A DNA stretch of 13,055 bases from JBFJVZ01 sp041623895 (lineage in GTDB: Bacteria > Planctomycetota > Planctomycetia > Pirellulales > Pirellulaceae): contig JBFJVZ010000204.1 in NCBI GenBank assembly GCA_041623895.1, positions 1-13,055 on the forward strand, written 5' to 3'. The notes below the pieces were generated by a model. It saw nothing but the letters and a program-made list of their open reading frames with translations. It was not told where the DNA came from and did no database searches. Position numbers and translations under genes: made by a program. This document shows, piece after piece, positions 1 through 6,844 of this stretch (positions are counted from its first letter, which is position 1; each line of letters opens with the position of its first letter).

Positions 1-45
1 CCACGACGATGCTCGGAGCGAACGACGACTTTGCTGACCGATTAT

Positions 46-1587
46 TTACGGCAGTTTTGGTTTTACCGGCGTTTGGCCGTCTTTTTCACTGACGGGGTAC
101 AGTGCTTGATGCTCCCGCAAACTCGCAACCAAGCCTTTCATCATCTCATTCAGTTTCTTCGGATTGGTTGCGGCCAGATTCGTTGACTCGAACGGATCAT
201 CAGCCAGGTTGTAAAGTTGATAGTGCGAGCCGTCGGAGACTTTGGTTGGGAAATAGTGATAGATCACCTTCCAGTCGCCGTTTCGATAGCAGGTGAAATA
301 ATCGCTGCGATGCGGTGAATGCGGATAATGCATCAGGAATACTTCGCCACGATTCTGATCTGGATTTCCGGTCAGCAAAGTTTGCAATGGCAAACCATCG
401 ATGATGTGATCGGCCGGCGTATCGGCGCCAACGATGTTGATAATCGTTGGGAACAAGTCGTGAACTGCGGCTAGTTGGCTTTGAATGGTTCCACGGGGGA
501 TCGACAGTTTCTGTTGATGAGGATTGGAAGCGTTTGTTTTAGCCCAAGCAGCGATGAAGGGGACACGCATGCCGCCTTCGTAGTGGGCTCCTTTCTTGCC
601 GCGCAGCGGGGCGGCGCAGGCGACGGCGTGTTGATGCCCGAGCGGAGCGTCCGAGCCGTTGTCGCCGAGAAAAAAGACCAACGTGTTTTCGGCCACGTCA
701 AGCTCTTCGAGGTGATCGAGCAAATCACCCAAAGACTTATCCATGCCTTCGATCAAGGTGGCAAAGGCTTGCGCGTTCTTTGGTTTTCCTGAGTCGGTGT
801 AGTTGGCCGCAAACCTGGAATCCGAATGAAACGGAGCGTGCACGGCATAGTGCGACATATACAAATAGAACGGCTTGCCGGCGCCCACCGTATCGGTCAA
901 TCGTTGCTTCGCTTCGATCGTGAGCGCTTCGGTCAAGAACGTTTCGCTGCCGTGATACTTTTTCAGATGTGGAACCGCGTGGTGCGCTCGCTTGGTTCCC
1001 AGGCCATAGTTCTCCTGACCGTAATAACTGCCGGGTGCGCCAAAGGAAGCGCCGCCGATGTTATCGTCGAAACCCAGATTCAGCGGTTCGGCGCCCTCAC
1101 TGTCGTCGGGTCCAAAATGACCTTTGCCGACGTGAATGGTGTGATAGCCGGCCTTTCGCAGCAGTCCCGGTAGCGTCACGCTGTCGGCTTTCAGTCCTTT
1201 CCAATTCCAATCGGGCGGACCTTTGGGGCCACGGTTGTCATTTCGAGGATTGATCCAGTTGGTGGCGTGATGCCGGGCCGCGTTTTGACCGGTCATGATC
1301 GAGATCCGCGTCGGCGAACAAACGCTCATCGCATAAAAGTTATTGAAGCGAATACCGTTTTCGGCCAACCGCTCCATGCTGGGTGTGCGGTAGTAGTCGT
1401 TCAGCGGGTATCGCTTTGGCTTTCCCTGTTCATCCGTCAGAAACGGCACCGAGGTGTCCATGACACCCATGTCGTCGACCAGAAAGACAATGACATTGGG
1501 ACGCGATAGTTCGGCTGCCAAGGCATCAGCGAGGCCGACGCTGCCAACCAATGCGACGATGAAGAGAAGCACCAGGAACTGTTTCAT
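46..1587 (-). CDS. Secreted sulfatase (type I, formylglycine-dependent)
   Basis: A 513-residue hydrolase that removes sulfate esters, probably from sulfated polysaccharide or glycan, outside the cytoplasm. Residues 1-24 form a Sec signal peptide (hydrophobic stretch at 4-20, likely cleavage after ALA at 22-24). The alkaline-phosphatase-superfamily fold follows: a metal-binding DD pair at 38-39, the sulfatase signature CSPTR at 90-94 whose Cys90 would be converted to formylglycine by an FGE enzyme, a HVGKGHFG stretch at 152-159 with the active-site Lys155 (the commoner form is HVGKWHLG), a His at 250 and the second metal site LGDNG at 307-311. Length is normal for the family. ATG at 1585-1587 is the natural start because it opens the signal peptide; only a weak AGG-type ribosome site is seen. 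It is transcribed divergently from the Tat oxidoreductase. The exact substrate cannot be read from the sequence. Confidence 0.95.
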   Translation of the reverse strand: MKQFLVLLFIVALVGSVGLADALAAELSRPNVIVFLVDDMGVMDTSVPFLTDEQGKPKRYPLNDYYRTPSMERLAENGIRFNNFYAMSVCSPTRISIMTGQNAARHHATNWINPRNDNRGPKGPPDWNWKGLKADSVTLPGLLRKAGYHTIHVGKGHFGPDDSEGAEPLNLGFDDNIGGASFGAPGSYYGQENYGLGTKRAHHAVPHLKKYHGSETFLTEALTIEAKQRLTDTVGAGKPFYLYMSHYAVHAPFHSDSRFAANYTDSGKPKNAQAFATLIEGMDKSLGDLLDHLEELDVAENTLVFFLGDNGSDAPLGHQHAVACAAPLRGKKGAHYEGGMRVPFIAAWAKTNASNPHQQKLSIPRGTIQSQLAAVHDLFPTIINIVGADTPADHIIDGLPLQTLLTGNPDQNRGEVFLMHYPHSPHRSDYFTCYRNGDWKVIYHYFPTKVSDGSHYQLYNLADDPFESTNLAATNPKKLNEMMKGLVASLREHQALYPVSEKDGQTPVKPKLP

Positions 1588-1726
1588 TGCTTTGCCTGCG
1601 ACGAGGTGTTCTTAAGAGTCGATAGCGATGTGCGCGGATCAGATTGTACTCTGTTCAACATCGCTCGTTGCTTCGTTCCGCGCAACTCTATGAACGATTT
1701 CTGTCGCAATCTGCGGGAGTTTCTTT

Positions 1727-1791
1727 CGTAGCGGCCGGCGGAAGACTTGCGAGCAGCCGAGACCGTCGGAATTCTTCCGGATTCCGCTACG
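1727..1791. repeat. CGTAGCGG-bounded palindromic intergenic element, copy 1
   Basis: The 65-base unit is bounded by an 8-base inverted repeat, CGTAGCGG at 1727-1734 and CCGCTACG at 1784-1791. A second inverted repeat lies inside its right half: CGGAAT at 1767-1772 against ATTCCG at 1781-1786. A related unit stands at 4792-4855, with the same CGTAGC start preceded by a T-rich run and the same GGAATTC to ATTCCGCT right side. It looks like a REP- or MITE-like intergenic unit of a kind seen in planctomycete genomes. No coding capacity. Confidence 0.6.
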
Positions 1792-1902
1792 TAGTATCCG
1801 CCCCGTGGGGAAGAGGCGGGGAACTCGGTACATTTCCGAACCTCGTCACGCGACGAAGCTTTTGCTTTATCATAGTTCTTGGCAAATTTCCCTGAGACCC
1901 AC

Positions 1903-1908
1903 GAGGAA
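1903..1908 (+). promoter_or_regulatory. Ribosome binding site that decides the oxidoreductase start
   Basis: GAGGAA at 1903-1908 is 5 bases before ATG 1914 but only 2 bases before the GTG at 1911. The spacing favours the ATG, which directly precedes the KKSVHATRREF Tat leader. Confidence 0.6.
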
Positions 1909-1913
1909 TAGTG

Positions 1914-3221
1914 ATGAAAAAATCGGTCCATGCAACGCGTCGAGAGTTTTTGGTCAGTACCGCCGGCGCGGCCACGGCTGCGTCCTTGGCAACGGTTGCG
2001 GCTTCACAACTTGTCGCCGCCCAGGAAAACGTTGCGGCCAGTGACAAGATCTCACTTGGTGTGATCGGGATCGGCCCACGATGCAAGTACGACCTGACTG
2101 CGATGTTGAAGTTTGCCGACGTTCAATGTGTGGCGATCGCCGAAGTGCAGGCCAACCGACGCGAAGCGGGGAAAGCGATGGTCGACGGGCACTACGGCAA
2201 CAGCGATTGCGTCGTCTATCGTGACTTCCAGGAACTGCTGGATCGCAAAGATATCGACGCCGTATTGATCGCCACGGGCGACCGCTGGCACGCCGCCGCT
2301 TCGATTCTGGCAGCCAAAGCCGGCAAAGATGTGTACAGCGAAAAACCGTGCGGGATCACGATCCAGGCCTGCCAGCAACTAGCCGATACGATGAGCCGAG
2401 AGAAACGTGTGTTCCAAGCGGGCACGCAACGACGCAGCGTGCCTAACTTTCAAAAAGCAGTGGAGTTGGTGCACAGCGGCAAACTCGGCAAGCTCCACAC
2501 GATGCACGCGTCGGTTTACATGCCCGTGCTGGAAAACAGCTGGTTGCCTGCGGAGCCGACACCGCCGCGCGAAGTCGTCGACTGGAATCTGTGGCTGGGC
2601 CCAGCCGCGTGGCGGCCGTTCAACCAAAAATATGTTAACGGCGGTTGGCGCGGTCAGTGGGATTTCGATTCCGGTGCGCGGCTGCTGGACTGGGGCGCGC
2701 ACACGGTCGATCTTTGCCAGTGGGCCAATGGTGCCGATGACACGATGCCGATCGAATACGAGCCGACAGACAAGAACATCGTTTGCCGGTATGCCAACGG
2801 TGTCAAACTGATCATCGATTTCTTGAGCGATCCCTTTGGCAAACGTGAACCGCACTACATCACGCGGCTGGGAACGTGTCCGGTTCGCTTCATCGGCGAC
2901 GAAGGCTGGGTGGAAACCGGTGACGAAGGTGAAATCGTGGCCGAGCCAAAATCGCTTCAGGATCAACTGTCACAATCAAAGCGTGTTCGTGGCTTGGATG
3001 TCTCCGCCCATTCGCGAAATTTCTTTGATTGCGTTCGCTCGCGCGGCGTCACGGCCGCGAACCCCGAGGTGATGCGCCGCTCGCACATTGCCTGTCATGC
3101 CGCCGCGATCTCCTGGATTCTGAACCGCAAGCTGAGAATGGATCCGCAGACGGAAACGTTCATCGACGATGACGACGCCAATCTGCTCCGCTCACGCGCG
3201 GAGAGAGATTGGAGCGTTTGA
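1914..3221 (+). CDS. Tat-exported Gfo/Idh/MocA family oxidoreductase
   Basis: A 435-residue NAD(P)-dependent oxidoreductase, probably acting on a sugar or glycoside outside the cytoplasm. The N-terminus carries a twin-arginine signal (TRREFL, Arg9-Arg10) and an Ala-rich hydrophobic stretch to about residue 37, so it would be exported folded with its cofactor. The Rossmann domain begins near residue 46 with GVIGIGPRC, a nucleotide loop whose usual third Gly is replaced. The family hallmark EKP is at 143-145 (VYSEKPCG). The C-terminal substrate domain holds DWGAHTVDL around 259-267, with the Asp and His typical of the active site, and a family-typical C-terminus (AHSRNFFDCVRSR). ATG 1914 is preferred over GTG 1911 from the ribosome-site spacing. 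No neighbour shares its operon with certainty; the next gene starts 166 bases later. Substrate unknown; oxidation of a sugar at C3 is possible but only inferred. Confidence 0.92.
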   Translation: MKKSVHATRREFLVSTAGAATAASLATVAASQLVAAQENVAASDKISLGVIGIGPRCKYDLTAMLKFADVQCVAIAEVQANRREAGKAMVDGHYGNSDCVVYRDFQELLDRKDIDAVLIATGDRWHAAASILAAKAGKDVYSEKPCGITIQACQQLADTMSREKRVFQAGTQRRSVPNFQKAVELVHSGKLGKLHTMHASVYMPVLENSWLPAEPTPPREVVDWNLWLGPAAWRPFNQKYVNGGWRGQWDFDSGARLLDWGAHTVDLCQWANGADDTMPIEYEPTDKNIVCRYANGVKLIIDFLSDPFGKREPHYITRLGTCPVRFIGDEGWVETGDEGEIVAEPKSLQDQLSQSKRVRGLDVSAHSRNFFDCVRSRGVTAANPEVMRRSHIACHAAAISWILNRKLRMDPQTETFIDDDDANLLRSRAERDWSV

Positions 3222-3305
3222 TGGTGGAGACGAAGTTGCGATTTTGCATGCTCCGATTGAAATACACTCTTCGTTTGGAGGTCGTGCAGTTTGCAAACGT
3301 GAATC

Positions 3306-3324
3306 ACTCTCCCTGCGGGAGAGT
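3306..3324. repeat. Short perfect hairpin downstream of the oxidoreductase
   Basis: ACTCTCCC at 3306-3313 and GGGAGAGT at 3317-3324 form an 8-base perfect stem with a TGC loop. It is followed by CGGGCTGGG, not a T-run, so it resembles a common intergenic CTCTCCC/GGGAGAG repeat more than an intrinsic terminator. It lies 84 bases after the oxidoreductase stop and 63 bases before the dihydroorotase start. Confidence 0.55.
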
Positions 3325-3387
3325 CGGGCTGGGATGATCAAGAAACCTGCAACTCACTAAACGTCCACTGCTCAGAAAAACAAACGC

Positions 3388-4737
3388 ATGCCTCGACTCC
3401 TCTTCAAGCACGCCAACGTCGTCCTTCCCCACTTGGTTCGCGCCGGTTCGGTGCTGATCGAAGACGGCAAAATCCTGGATGTTGATGCGGGCGATCATGC
3501 GGCGGCCGACGAAGTCGTTGATTGCAGCGGCTTGCACCTGATGCCGGGTGTGATCGACGATCAAGTCCACTTTCGCGAACCCGGCCTGACACACAAGGAA
3601 GACTTGGAAACCGCATCGCGGGCATGCGCCGCCGGTGGCGTCACGTCATTCCTGGAGATGCCCAACACCAAACCGCCCGCGATTACGATCGACGGCGTCC
3701 GCGCCAAAGAACAACTGGCCGCCAAGAAATCACATGTCAATTACGGCTTCTACATCGGGGCAACGCCTGACAACGTGGCTGAACTGAATGCGGCGAGCGA
3801 CATTCCCGGCATCAAGATTTTTATCGGCAGCAGCACGGGCAATCTGTTGGTGGACGAGCAAGCAGCGCTGGAGCGGATTTTCGCCGAGACAAGTTTGCCG
3901 ATTTGCGCCCACTGTGAAGACGAAACGACCGTCCGGGAAAATGCTGCACGCCTGGCCGGCACCCACGATGTCGCCGATCACTCCCGGATTCGCGACGAGC
4001 GGGCGGCGGTGATCGCGACCACTCGGGCTACCGAATTAGCCGTGCGTAATCAACATCGTTTTCACGTCCTGCACGTCTCGACCGCGGCCGAGTTGCCGAT
4101 CATCAAAGCTGCCGCACCCCACGTCACGGCAGAAGTCTGCTTGCATCATTTGTTCTTTAATGTCGACGACTATCCTCGACTGGGTACGCGGATCCAGATG
4201 AATCCGTCGATCAAGACGGCCAGCGACAACGCGGCGTTATTCACAGGCCTCTTGGATGGCACGATTCAAGTCATCGCCACCGATCACGCGCCGCACACGC
4301 TGGAGGAAAAATCACAAGCGTATCCCCAAAGTCCATCCGGATTGCCGGCGGTGGAAAACAGTTTGGCCTTGATGCTGGATCAAGTCGTGGCGGGCAAATG
4401 CGAACTAACGCAAGTCGCTGCTTGGATGAGCGATGCCCCGGCGCGGGTATGGGACATCGTTGGCAAAGGCCGCATCGAAGCAGGCTACGACGCCGATCTG
4501 GTCTTAGTCGACCTGCAATGCCAGCGCACGATTGACGATGCCAGGCAACACACCAAAAGCCGTTGGAGTCCCTGGCACGGACAGACTTTAACCGGTTGGC
4601 CGGTCAGCACCTGGATTAGCGGCCAGCGAGTCTGGGACGCCGGCGAAGGCTTCGATGAAACCTTCCGAGGCAATAAGCTGCACTTCGATCACAGCCGAGG
4701 CGGCTACTGGAACACACCGGACGGGATCGGCACTTGA
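3388..4737 (+). CDS. pyrC: Dihydroorotase, class I (Bacteroidetes-type subgroup)
   Basis: Catalyses reversible cyclisation of N-carbamoyl-L-aspartate to dihydroorotate, the third step of pyrimidine biosynthesis, in the cytoplasm. The 449 residues show the amidohydrolase TIM-barrel order: DDQVHFREPGLTHK at 57-70, MPNTKP at 91-96, GIKIFIGSSTGN at 141-152 with the probable carboxylated bridging Lys143, a zinc-ligand His175 in AHCEDE, His229 in LHVST, and the catalytic Asp299 in TDHAPH (299-303 core). The first metal-binding position, normally HxH in class I enzymes, reads Gln59-Val-His61. From memory the same DDQVHFREPG motif occurs in Bacteroidetes dihydroorotases such as that of Porphyromonas gingivalis, so it marks a subgroup rather than a defect. 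Start ATG 3388 has no clear Shine-Dalgarno. It stands alone between catabolic genes, with no other pyr gene in view. Another cyclic amidohydrolase (hydantoinase or allantoinase) is much less likely given the FREPG and MPNT motifs. Confidence 0.93.
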   Translation: MPRLLFKHANVVLPHLVRAGSVLIEDGKILDVDAGDHAAADEVVDCSGLHLMPGVIDDQVHFREPGLTHKEDLETASRACAAGGVTSFLEMPNTKPPAITIDGVRAKEQLAAKKSHVNYGFYIGATPDNVAELNAASDIPGIKIFIGSSTGNLLVDEQAALERIFAETSLPICAHCEDETTVRENAARLAGTHDVADHSRIRDERAAVIATTRATELAVRNQHRFHVLHVSTAAELPIIKAAAPHVTAEVCLHHLFFNVDDYPRLGTRIQMNPSIKTASDNAALFTGLLDGTIQVIATDHAPHTLEEKSQAYPQSPSGLPAVENSLALMLDQVVAGKCELTQVAAWMSDAPARVWDIVGKGRIEAGYDADLVLVDLQCQRTIDDARQHTKSRWSPWHGQTLTGWPVSTWISGQRVWDAGEGFDETFRGNKLHFDHSRGGYWNTPDGIGT

Positions 4738-4791
4738 ATGAGCAAAGGCGTCGCTGGCCCCGCGGACGTATGGTCATGAAGTCATTTATTT

Positions 4792-4855
4792 CGTAGCCAA
4801 AGTCTGAAGACGTCGGCAGGCTTCAGTGATTGCCGGAATTCTCGCGAATTCCGCT
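4792..4855. repeat. CGTAGCC-bounded palindromic intergenic element, copy 2
   Basis: This unit is related to the one at 1727-1791. It starts CGTAGCC after a T-rich run, contains the inverted pair CTGAAG (4804-4809) / CTTCAG (4821-4826), and ends with CGGAATTC (4834-4841), loop TCGC, GAATTCCG (4846-4853). The right-hand GGAATTC to ATTCCGCT block is the part it shares most clearly with copy 1. Confidence 0.55.
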
Positions 4856-4869
4856 GGCTGTCAGCGGAC

Positions 4870-4886
4870 GGCACACGGAGTGTGCC
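4870..4886. repeat. GGCACAC/GTGTGCC hairpin
   Basis: GGCACAC at 4870-4876 and GTGTGCC at 4880-4886 form a perfect 7-base stem around GGA. It directly abuts a TGCTACAAT sequence, so the palindrome sits just upstream of a possible -10 element for the DUF1080 gene. A recurrent intergenic repeat is the likeliest explanation. Confidence 0.5.
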
Positions 4887-4895
4887 TGCTACAAT
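4887..4895 (+). promoter_or_regulatory. Candidate extended -10 promoter element for DUF1080-SDR pair
   Basis: TGCTACAAT matches the extended -10 form TGnTATAAT at all but one position and ends 44 bases before ATG 4940. No -35 hexamer is visible at 17 bases upstream (GACGGC). This is a sequence match only, with no evidence of transcription. Confidence 0.3.
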
Positions 4896-4939
4896 CTTCT
4901 GCTCCCACAATTCCTATCTCCAAGCTGTTTGAGTCACCC

Positions 4940-5653
4940 ATGAAGTCCACCACGATTGCCGTTTCCTTTGCTGTCCTGCTGATGTCTGCCGTTGCCGGTG
5001 CTGATGAACCCGCCACTGATGAGCCCGCCAAGTCTGATGTGACCGTTTTGTTTAACGGCAAGGATCTGTCGGGCTGGGAAGGTCGTGAAGATCTGTGGTC
5101 GGTCGAAAAAGGGACGATTGTCGGCCGGACGACCGCCGAGAATCCGCTCAAGGCGAATACGTTCCTGATTTGGAAAGAGGGCCAACCGGGTGATTTCGAG
5201 TTGGCGCTGCAGTTCAAAATCGAAGGCGGTAATTCCGGGATCCAATACCGCAGCAAGATCATCGACCAGGAGAAATTCATTGTCGGCGGCTATCAGGCCG
5301 ATATCGACTTTAGCAACAAATTTGCCGGCATCTTGTACGAAGAGAAAGGCCGCGGCATCTTGGCAAATCGAGGCGAGAAAGTCACGATTGCCGAGGATGG
5401 AACGAAATCGAAATCACGCTTTGCACAAAGCAGCGAACTGGCCGCCGGAATTCATCCGGGCCAGTGGAACGACTACCGCGTGGTGGCCCAGGGAAATCGT
5501 TTGCAACATTTCATCAACGAGGCGCTGACGGCCGAGGTGATTGATCAGCAAAGCGACAAGTCCGCCGCCCAAGGTGTGATCGCCTTGCAGATTCACGTGG
5601 GACCGCCGATGGTAGTGCGATTCAAAAACATCACCCTGCGCGAACTGAAGTAG
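4940..5653 (+). CDS. Secreted DUF1080 / 3-keto-disaccharide hydrolase family protein
   Basis: A 237-residue exported protein of the PF06439 family, a concanavalin/LamG-like beta-jelly-roll fold with members that hydrolyse 3-keto-glycosides. Residues 1-20 are a Sec signal peptide (MKSTTIAVSF, likely cleavage after AGA at 19-21). The family pattern follows: VTVLFNGKDLSGW at 34-46, LWSVEKGTIVGR at 52-63, the core GGNSGIQYRS at 96-105, GGYQADID at 116-123, a GQWNDYRVVAQGN stretch near 174-186 and the closing QIHVGPPMVVRFKNI at 217-231. ATG 4940 is chosen because it opens the signal peptide; a longer frame back to 4826 would translate the palindromic repeats and is rejected. No clear ribosome site is seen. 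The SDR gene begins 5 bases after the stop, so the two are probably cotranscribed. Substrate unknown; a carbohydrate-binding role without catalysis is possible. Confidence 0.9.
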   Translation: MKSTTIAVSFAVLLMSAVAGADEPATDEPAKSDVTVLFNGKDLSGWEGREDLWSVEKGTIVGRTTAENPLKANTFLIWKEGQPGDFELALQFKIEGGNSGIQYRSKIIDQEKFIVGGYQADIDFSNKFAGILYEEKGRGILANRGEKVTIAEDGTKSKSRFAQSSELAAGIHPGQWNDYRVVAQGNRLQHFINEALTAEVIDQQSDKSAAQGVIALQIHVGPPMVVRFKNITLRELK

Positions 5654-5658
5654 TTGCG

Positions 5659-6477
5659 TTGCCCGCCTTTGACAATCAACGAATCTTAATCACCGGCGCG
5701 GCCAGCGGCATCGGCCGCTTGATGGCCTGCCAGTTTGCCGCTCACGGTGCGAAGCTGATTCTGTGGGATGTCAACCAGGCGGGCCTTGATGCGGTCGCCG
5801 CAGAGATTGCCGATCAAGCGGGCGGCGTGGCGACCTACACTTGTGACCTCAGCGATCGCGAAGCGATCGAGTCGACTGCGAAACGAGTGCTCCAGGAGCA
5901 CGGTGGTGTGGACATCTTGATCAACAATGCCGGCGTCGTCTCCGGACAACCGTTGCTGGAACTCAGCGACGATCAGATCCAGCGGACGTTTGAAGTCAAC
6001 ACGCTGGCGCTGTTCTGGATGACGCGCGCATTCCTGCCTGGCATGATCGAGCAAGGCAGCGGACACATCGTCACGATTGCCTCGGCCGGCGGCATCGTTG
6101 GCATCCCGCGGATGACCGATTATTCGGCCAGTAAAGCCGCCGCCATCGGCTTCGACGAGTCATTGCGTTTGGAGTGCAAGCGACTTGGCCTGCCGATTAA
6201 CACCACCATCGTCTGCCCGTTTTACATTGCCACCGGGATGTTTCAGGGCGTCAAGACGCGATTCAGCTGGTTGTTGCCGATTCTGTCGCCCGAGTACGTC
6301 ACGGGCCGCATCTGCAAAGCGATACAGAAGAAGAAGCGACGGCTGATCATGCCGCGTTTTGTTTACGTTGTCTTTCCATCGCGTCTGTTGCCGGTCGATC
6401 TGTTTGACGGCCTGCTCCGCTTCTTTGGCATCAACCAGTCGATGGACGAATTCAGCGGACGAAGCAAACGATCCTAA
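5659..6477 (+). CDS. Short-chain dehydrogenase/reductase, SDR16C (retinol dehydrogenase)-like
   Basis: A 272-residue classical SDR that oxidises or reduces an alcohol/ketone. Visible motifs: cofactor loop TGAASGIG at 12-19, an acidic Asp37 at the end of strand beta-2 (LILWD) that predicts NAD(H) over NADP(H), NNAG at 89-92, and the catalytic Asn114, Ser142, Tyr155 and Lys159 (YSASK). The C-terminal third, TGMFQGVKTRF then LLPILSPEY, a basic MPRF segment at 231-234, a hydrophobic stretch at 235-257 and SMDEF at 261-265, resembles the SDR16C group (RDH10, HSD17B11/13, RDHE2), whose members are membrane- or lipid-associated. The only start before the cofactor loop is TTG 5659; GAAG lies 8 bases upstream, and coupling to the DUF1080 stop five bases away may help initiation. 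The physiological substrate is unknown; a lipid or isoprenoid alcohol is a guess from the subgroup. Confidence 0.9.
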   Translation: MPAFDNQRILITGAASGIGRLMACQFAAHGAKLILWDVNQAGLDAVAAEIADQAGGVATYTCDLSDREAIESTAKRVLQEHGGVDILINNAGVVSGQPLLELSDDQIQRTFEVNTLALFWMTRAFLPGMIEQGSGHIVTIASAGGIVGIPRMTDYSASKAAAIGFDESLRLECKRLGLPINTTIVCPFYIATGMFQGVKTRFSWLLPILSPEYVTGRICKAIQKKKRRLIMPRFVYVVFPSRLLPVDLFDGLLRFFGINQSMDEFSGRSKRS

Positions 6478-6603
6478 ATGTAGGCCAGGACCTGGAGAGC
6501 GTCCGGCTTAAGGCGACGGCGACCGGCCGAAGGCCCAGCAGTTTGCTTAGCCCAGGGCAAGTCAATCGCGAAGAGCAATTTCATCATTGATCTGGGATCA
6601 TCG

Positions 6604-6655
6604 GTAGGCCAGGACTTGTCCTGGCGCAAAATTGCCAGGACAAGTCCTGGCCTAC
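6604..6655. repeat. Nested palindromic repeat, full copy
   Basis: Two perfect 22-base arms (6604-6625 and 6634-6655) flank the 8-base spacer GCAAAATT. Each arm starts or ends with GTAGGCC/GGCCTAC and is itself a near-palindrome, CCAGGAC-TT-GTCCTGG, so the unit can fold as one long hairpin or as two small ones. It lies 126 bases after the SDR stop. With no T-run it is not a classical terminator, though such a stem could protect a 3' end. Confidence 0.85.
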
Positions 6656-6747
6656 GAGATATTTGAAAATGCACTAGTGGCAGACAAATTCTCGATTGGC
6701 TCCAACCCCGAGGCCTGCAATCGGGGGCTACTCATCCGGACGCTCTG

Positions 6748-6790
6748 CTTGTCCTGGCGCAAAATTGCCAGGACAAGTCCTGGCCTACGA
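6748..6790. repeat. Nested palindromic repeat, left-truncated copy
   Basis: These 43 bases are identical to 6615-6657, exactly 133 bases away, and stop matching immediately on both sides. The first 11 bases of the left arm (GTAGGCCAGGA) are missing, so the copy keeps the GCAAAATT spacer and the complete right arm. The sharp left boundary suggests truncated insertion or deletion. Confidence 0.8.
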
Positions 6791-6832
6791 CTGCTTCCGC
6801 CACGTTGCTTTACAACCAGCTATCATGCTATC

Positions 6833-6837
6833 AGGAG
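6833..6837 (+). promoter_or_regulatory. Strong ribosome binding site fixing the sigma factor start
   Basis: AGGAG at 6833-6837 sits 7 bases before ATG 6845. It is the best Shine-Dalgarno in the window and selects this ATG over the upstream in-frame extension. Confidence 0.75.
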
Positions 6838-6844
6838 AATCTTC

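Larger units (their letters stand above)
1588..1913. other. Divergent intergenic region, sulfatase / oxidoreductase
   Basis: This 326-base gap separates two divergently transcribed genes and must hold both promoters and 5' leaders. No gene is supported in it: the small reading frames have no recognisable product. Its main content is a palindromic element at 1727-1791, followed at 1798-1821 by a short G/C block with CCGCC/GGCGG arms and an inner CCCC-GT-GGGG. A TATCAT at 1868-1873 lies about 40 bases before the oxidoreductase start but has no convincing -35 partner. A TACAAT can be read on the minus strand near 1642-1647 for the sulfatase, also without a -35. Confidence 0.6.
6478..6844. other. 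Repeat-rich intergenic region before the sigma factor
   Basis: This 367-base gap has no supported gene. It contains one complete and one left-truncated copy of a nested palindromic repeat, a third fragment GTAGGCCAGGACCTGG at 6480-6495, and a leader of about 50 bases before the sigma factor. The open frame that runs through it from 6632 into the sigma factor translates repeat DNA and has no recognisable protein content. Any promoter for the sigma-kinase unit must lie here, but no convincing -35/-10 pair was found. Confidence 0.6.

Noticed and set aside
471..792. Small open frames inside the sulfatase gene on both strands
   Set aside because: They lie within a gene whose catalytic motifs are intact and show no family features of their own.
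1911..1913. GTG at 1911 as start of the Tat oxidoreductase
   Set aside because: It is only 2 bases from the GAGGAA ribosome site, while the adjacent ATG at 1914 has normal spacing.
3306..3324. Hairpin as an intrinsic terminator of the oxidoreductase gene
   Set aside because: The stem is perfect, but there is no T-run after it on either strand, and it resembles a common intergenic repeat.
4826..4939. 38-codon N-terminal extension of the DUF1080 protein
   Set aside because: It covers intergenic palindromes and would bury the signal peptide inside the protein; ATG 4940 places the signal peptide at the N-terminus.
6604..6790. CRISPR-like repeat pair
   Set aside because: Only two copies exist, one truncated, each internally palindromic, with no regular spacer array and no cas gene.
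6632..6844. 71-codon N-terminal extension of the sigma factor
   Set aside because: It translates both palindromic repeats. The ATG at 6845 has a strong AGGAG ribosome site and matches the normal ECF start.
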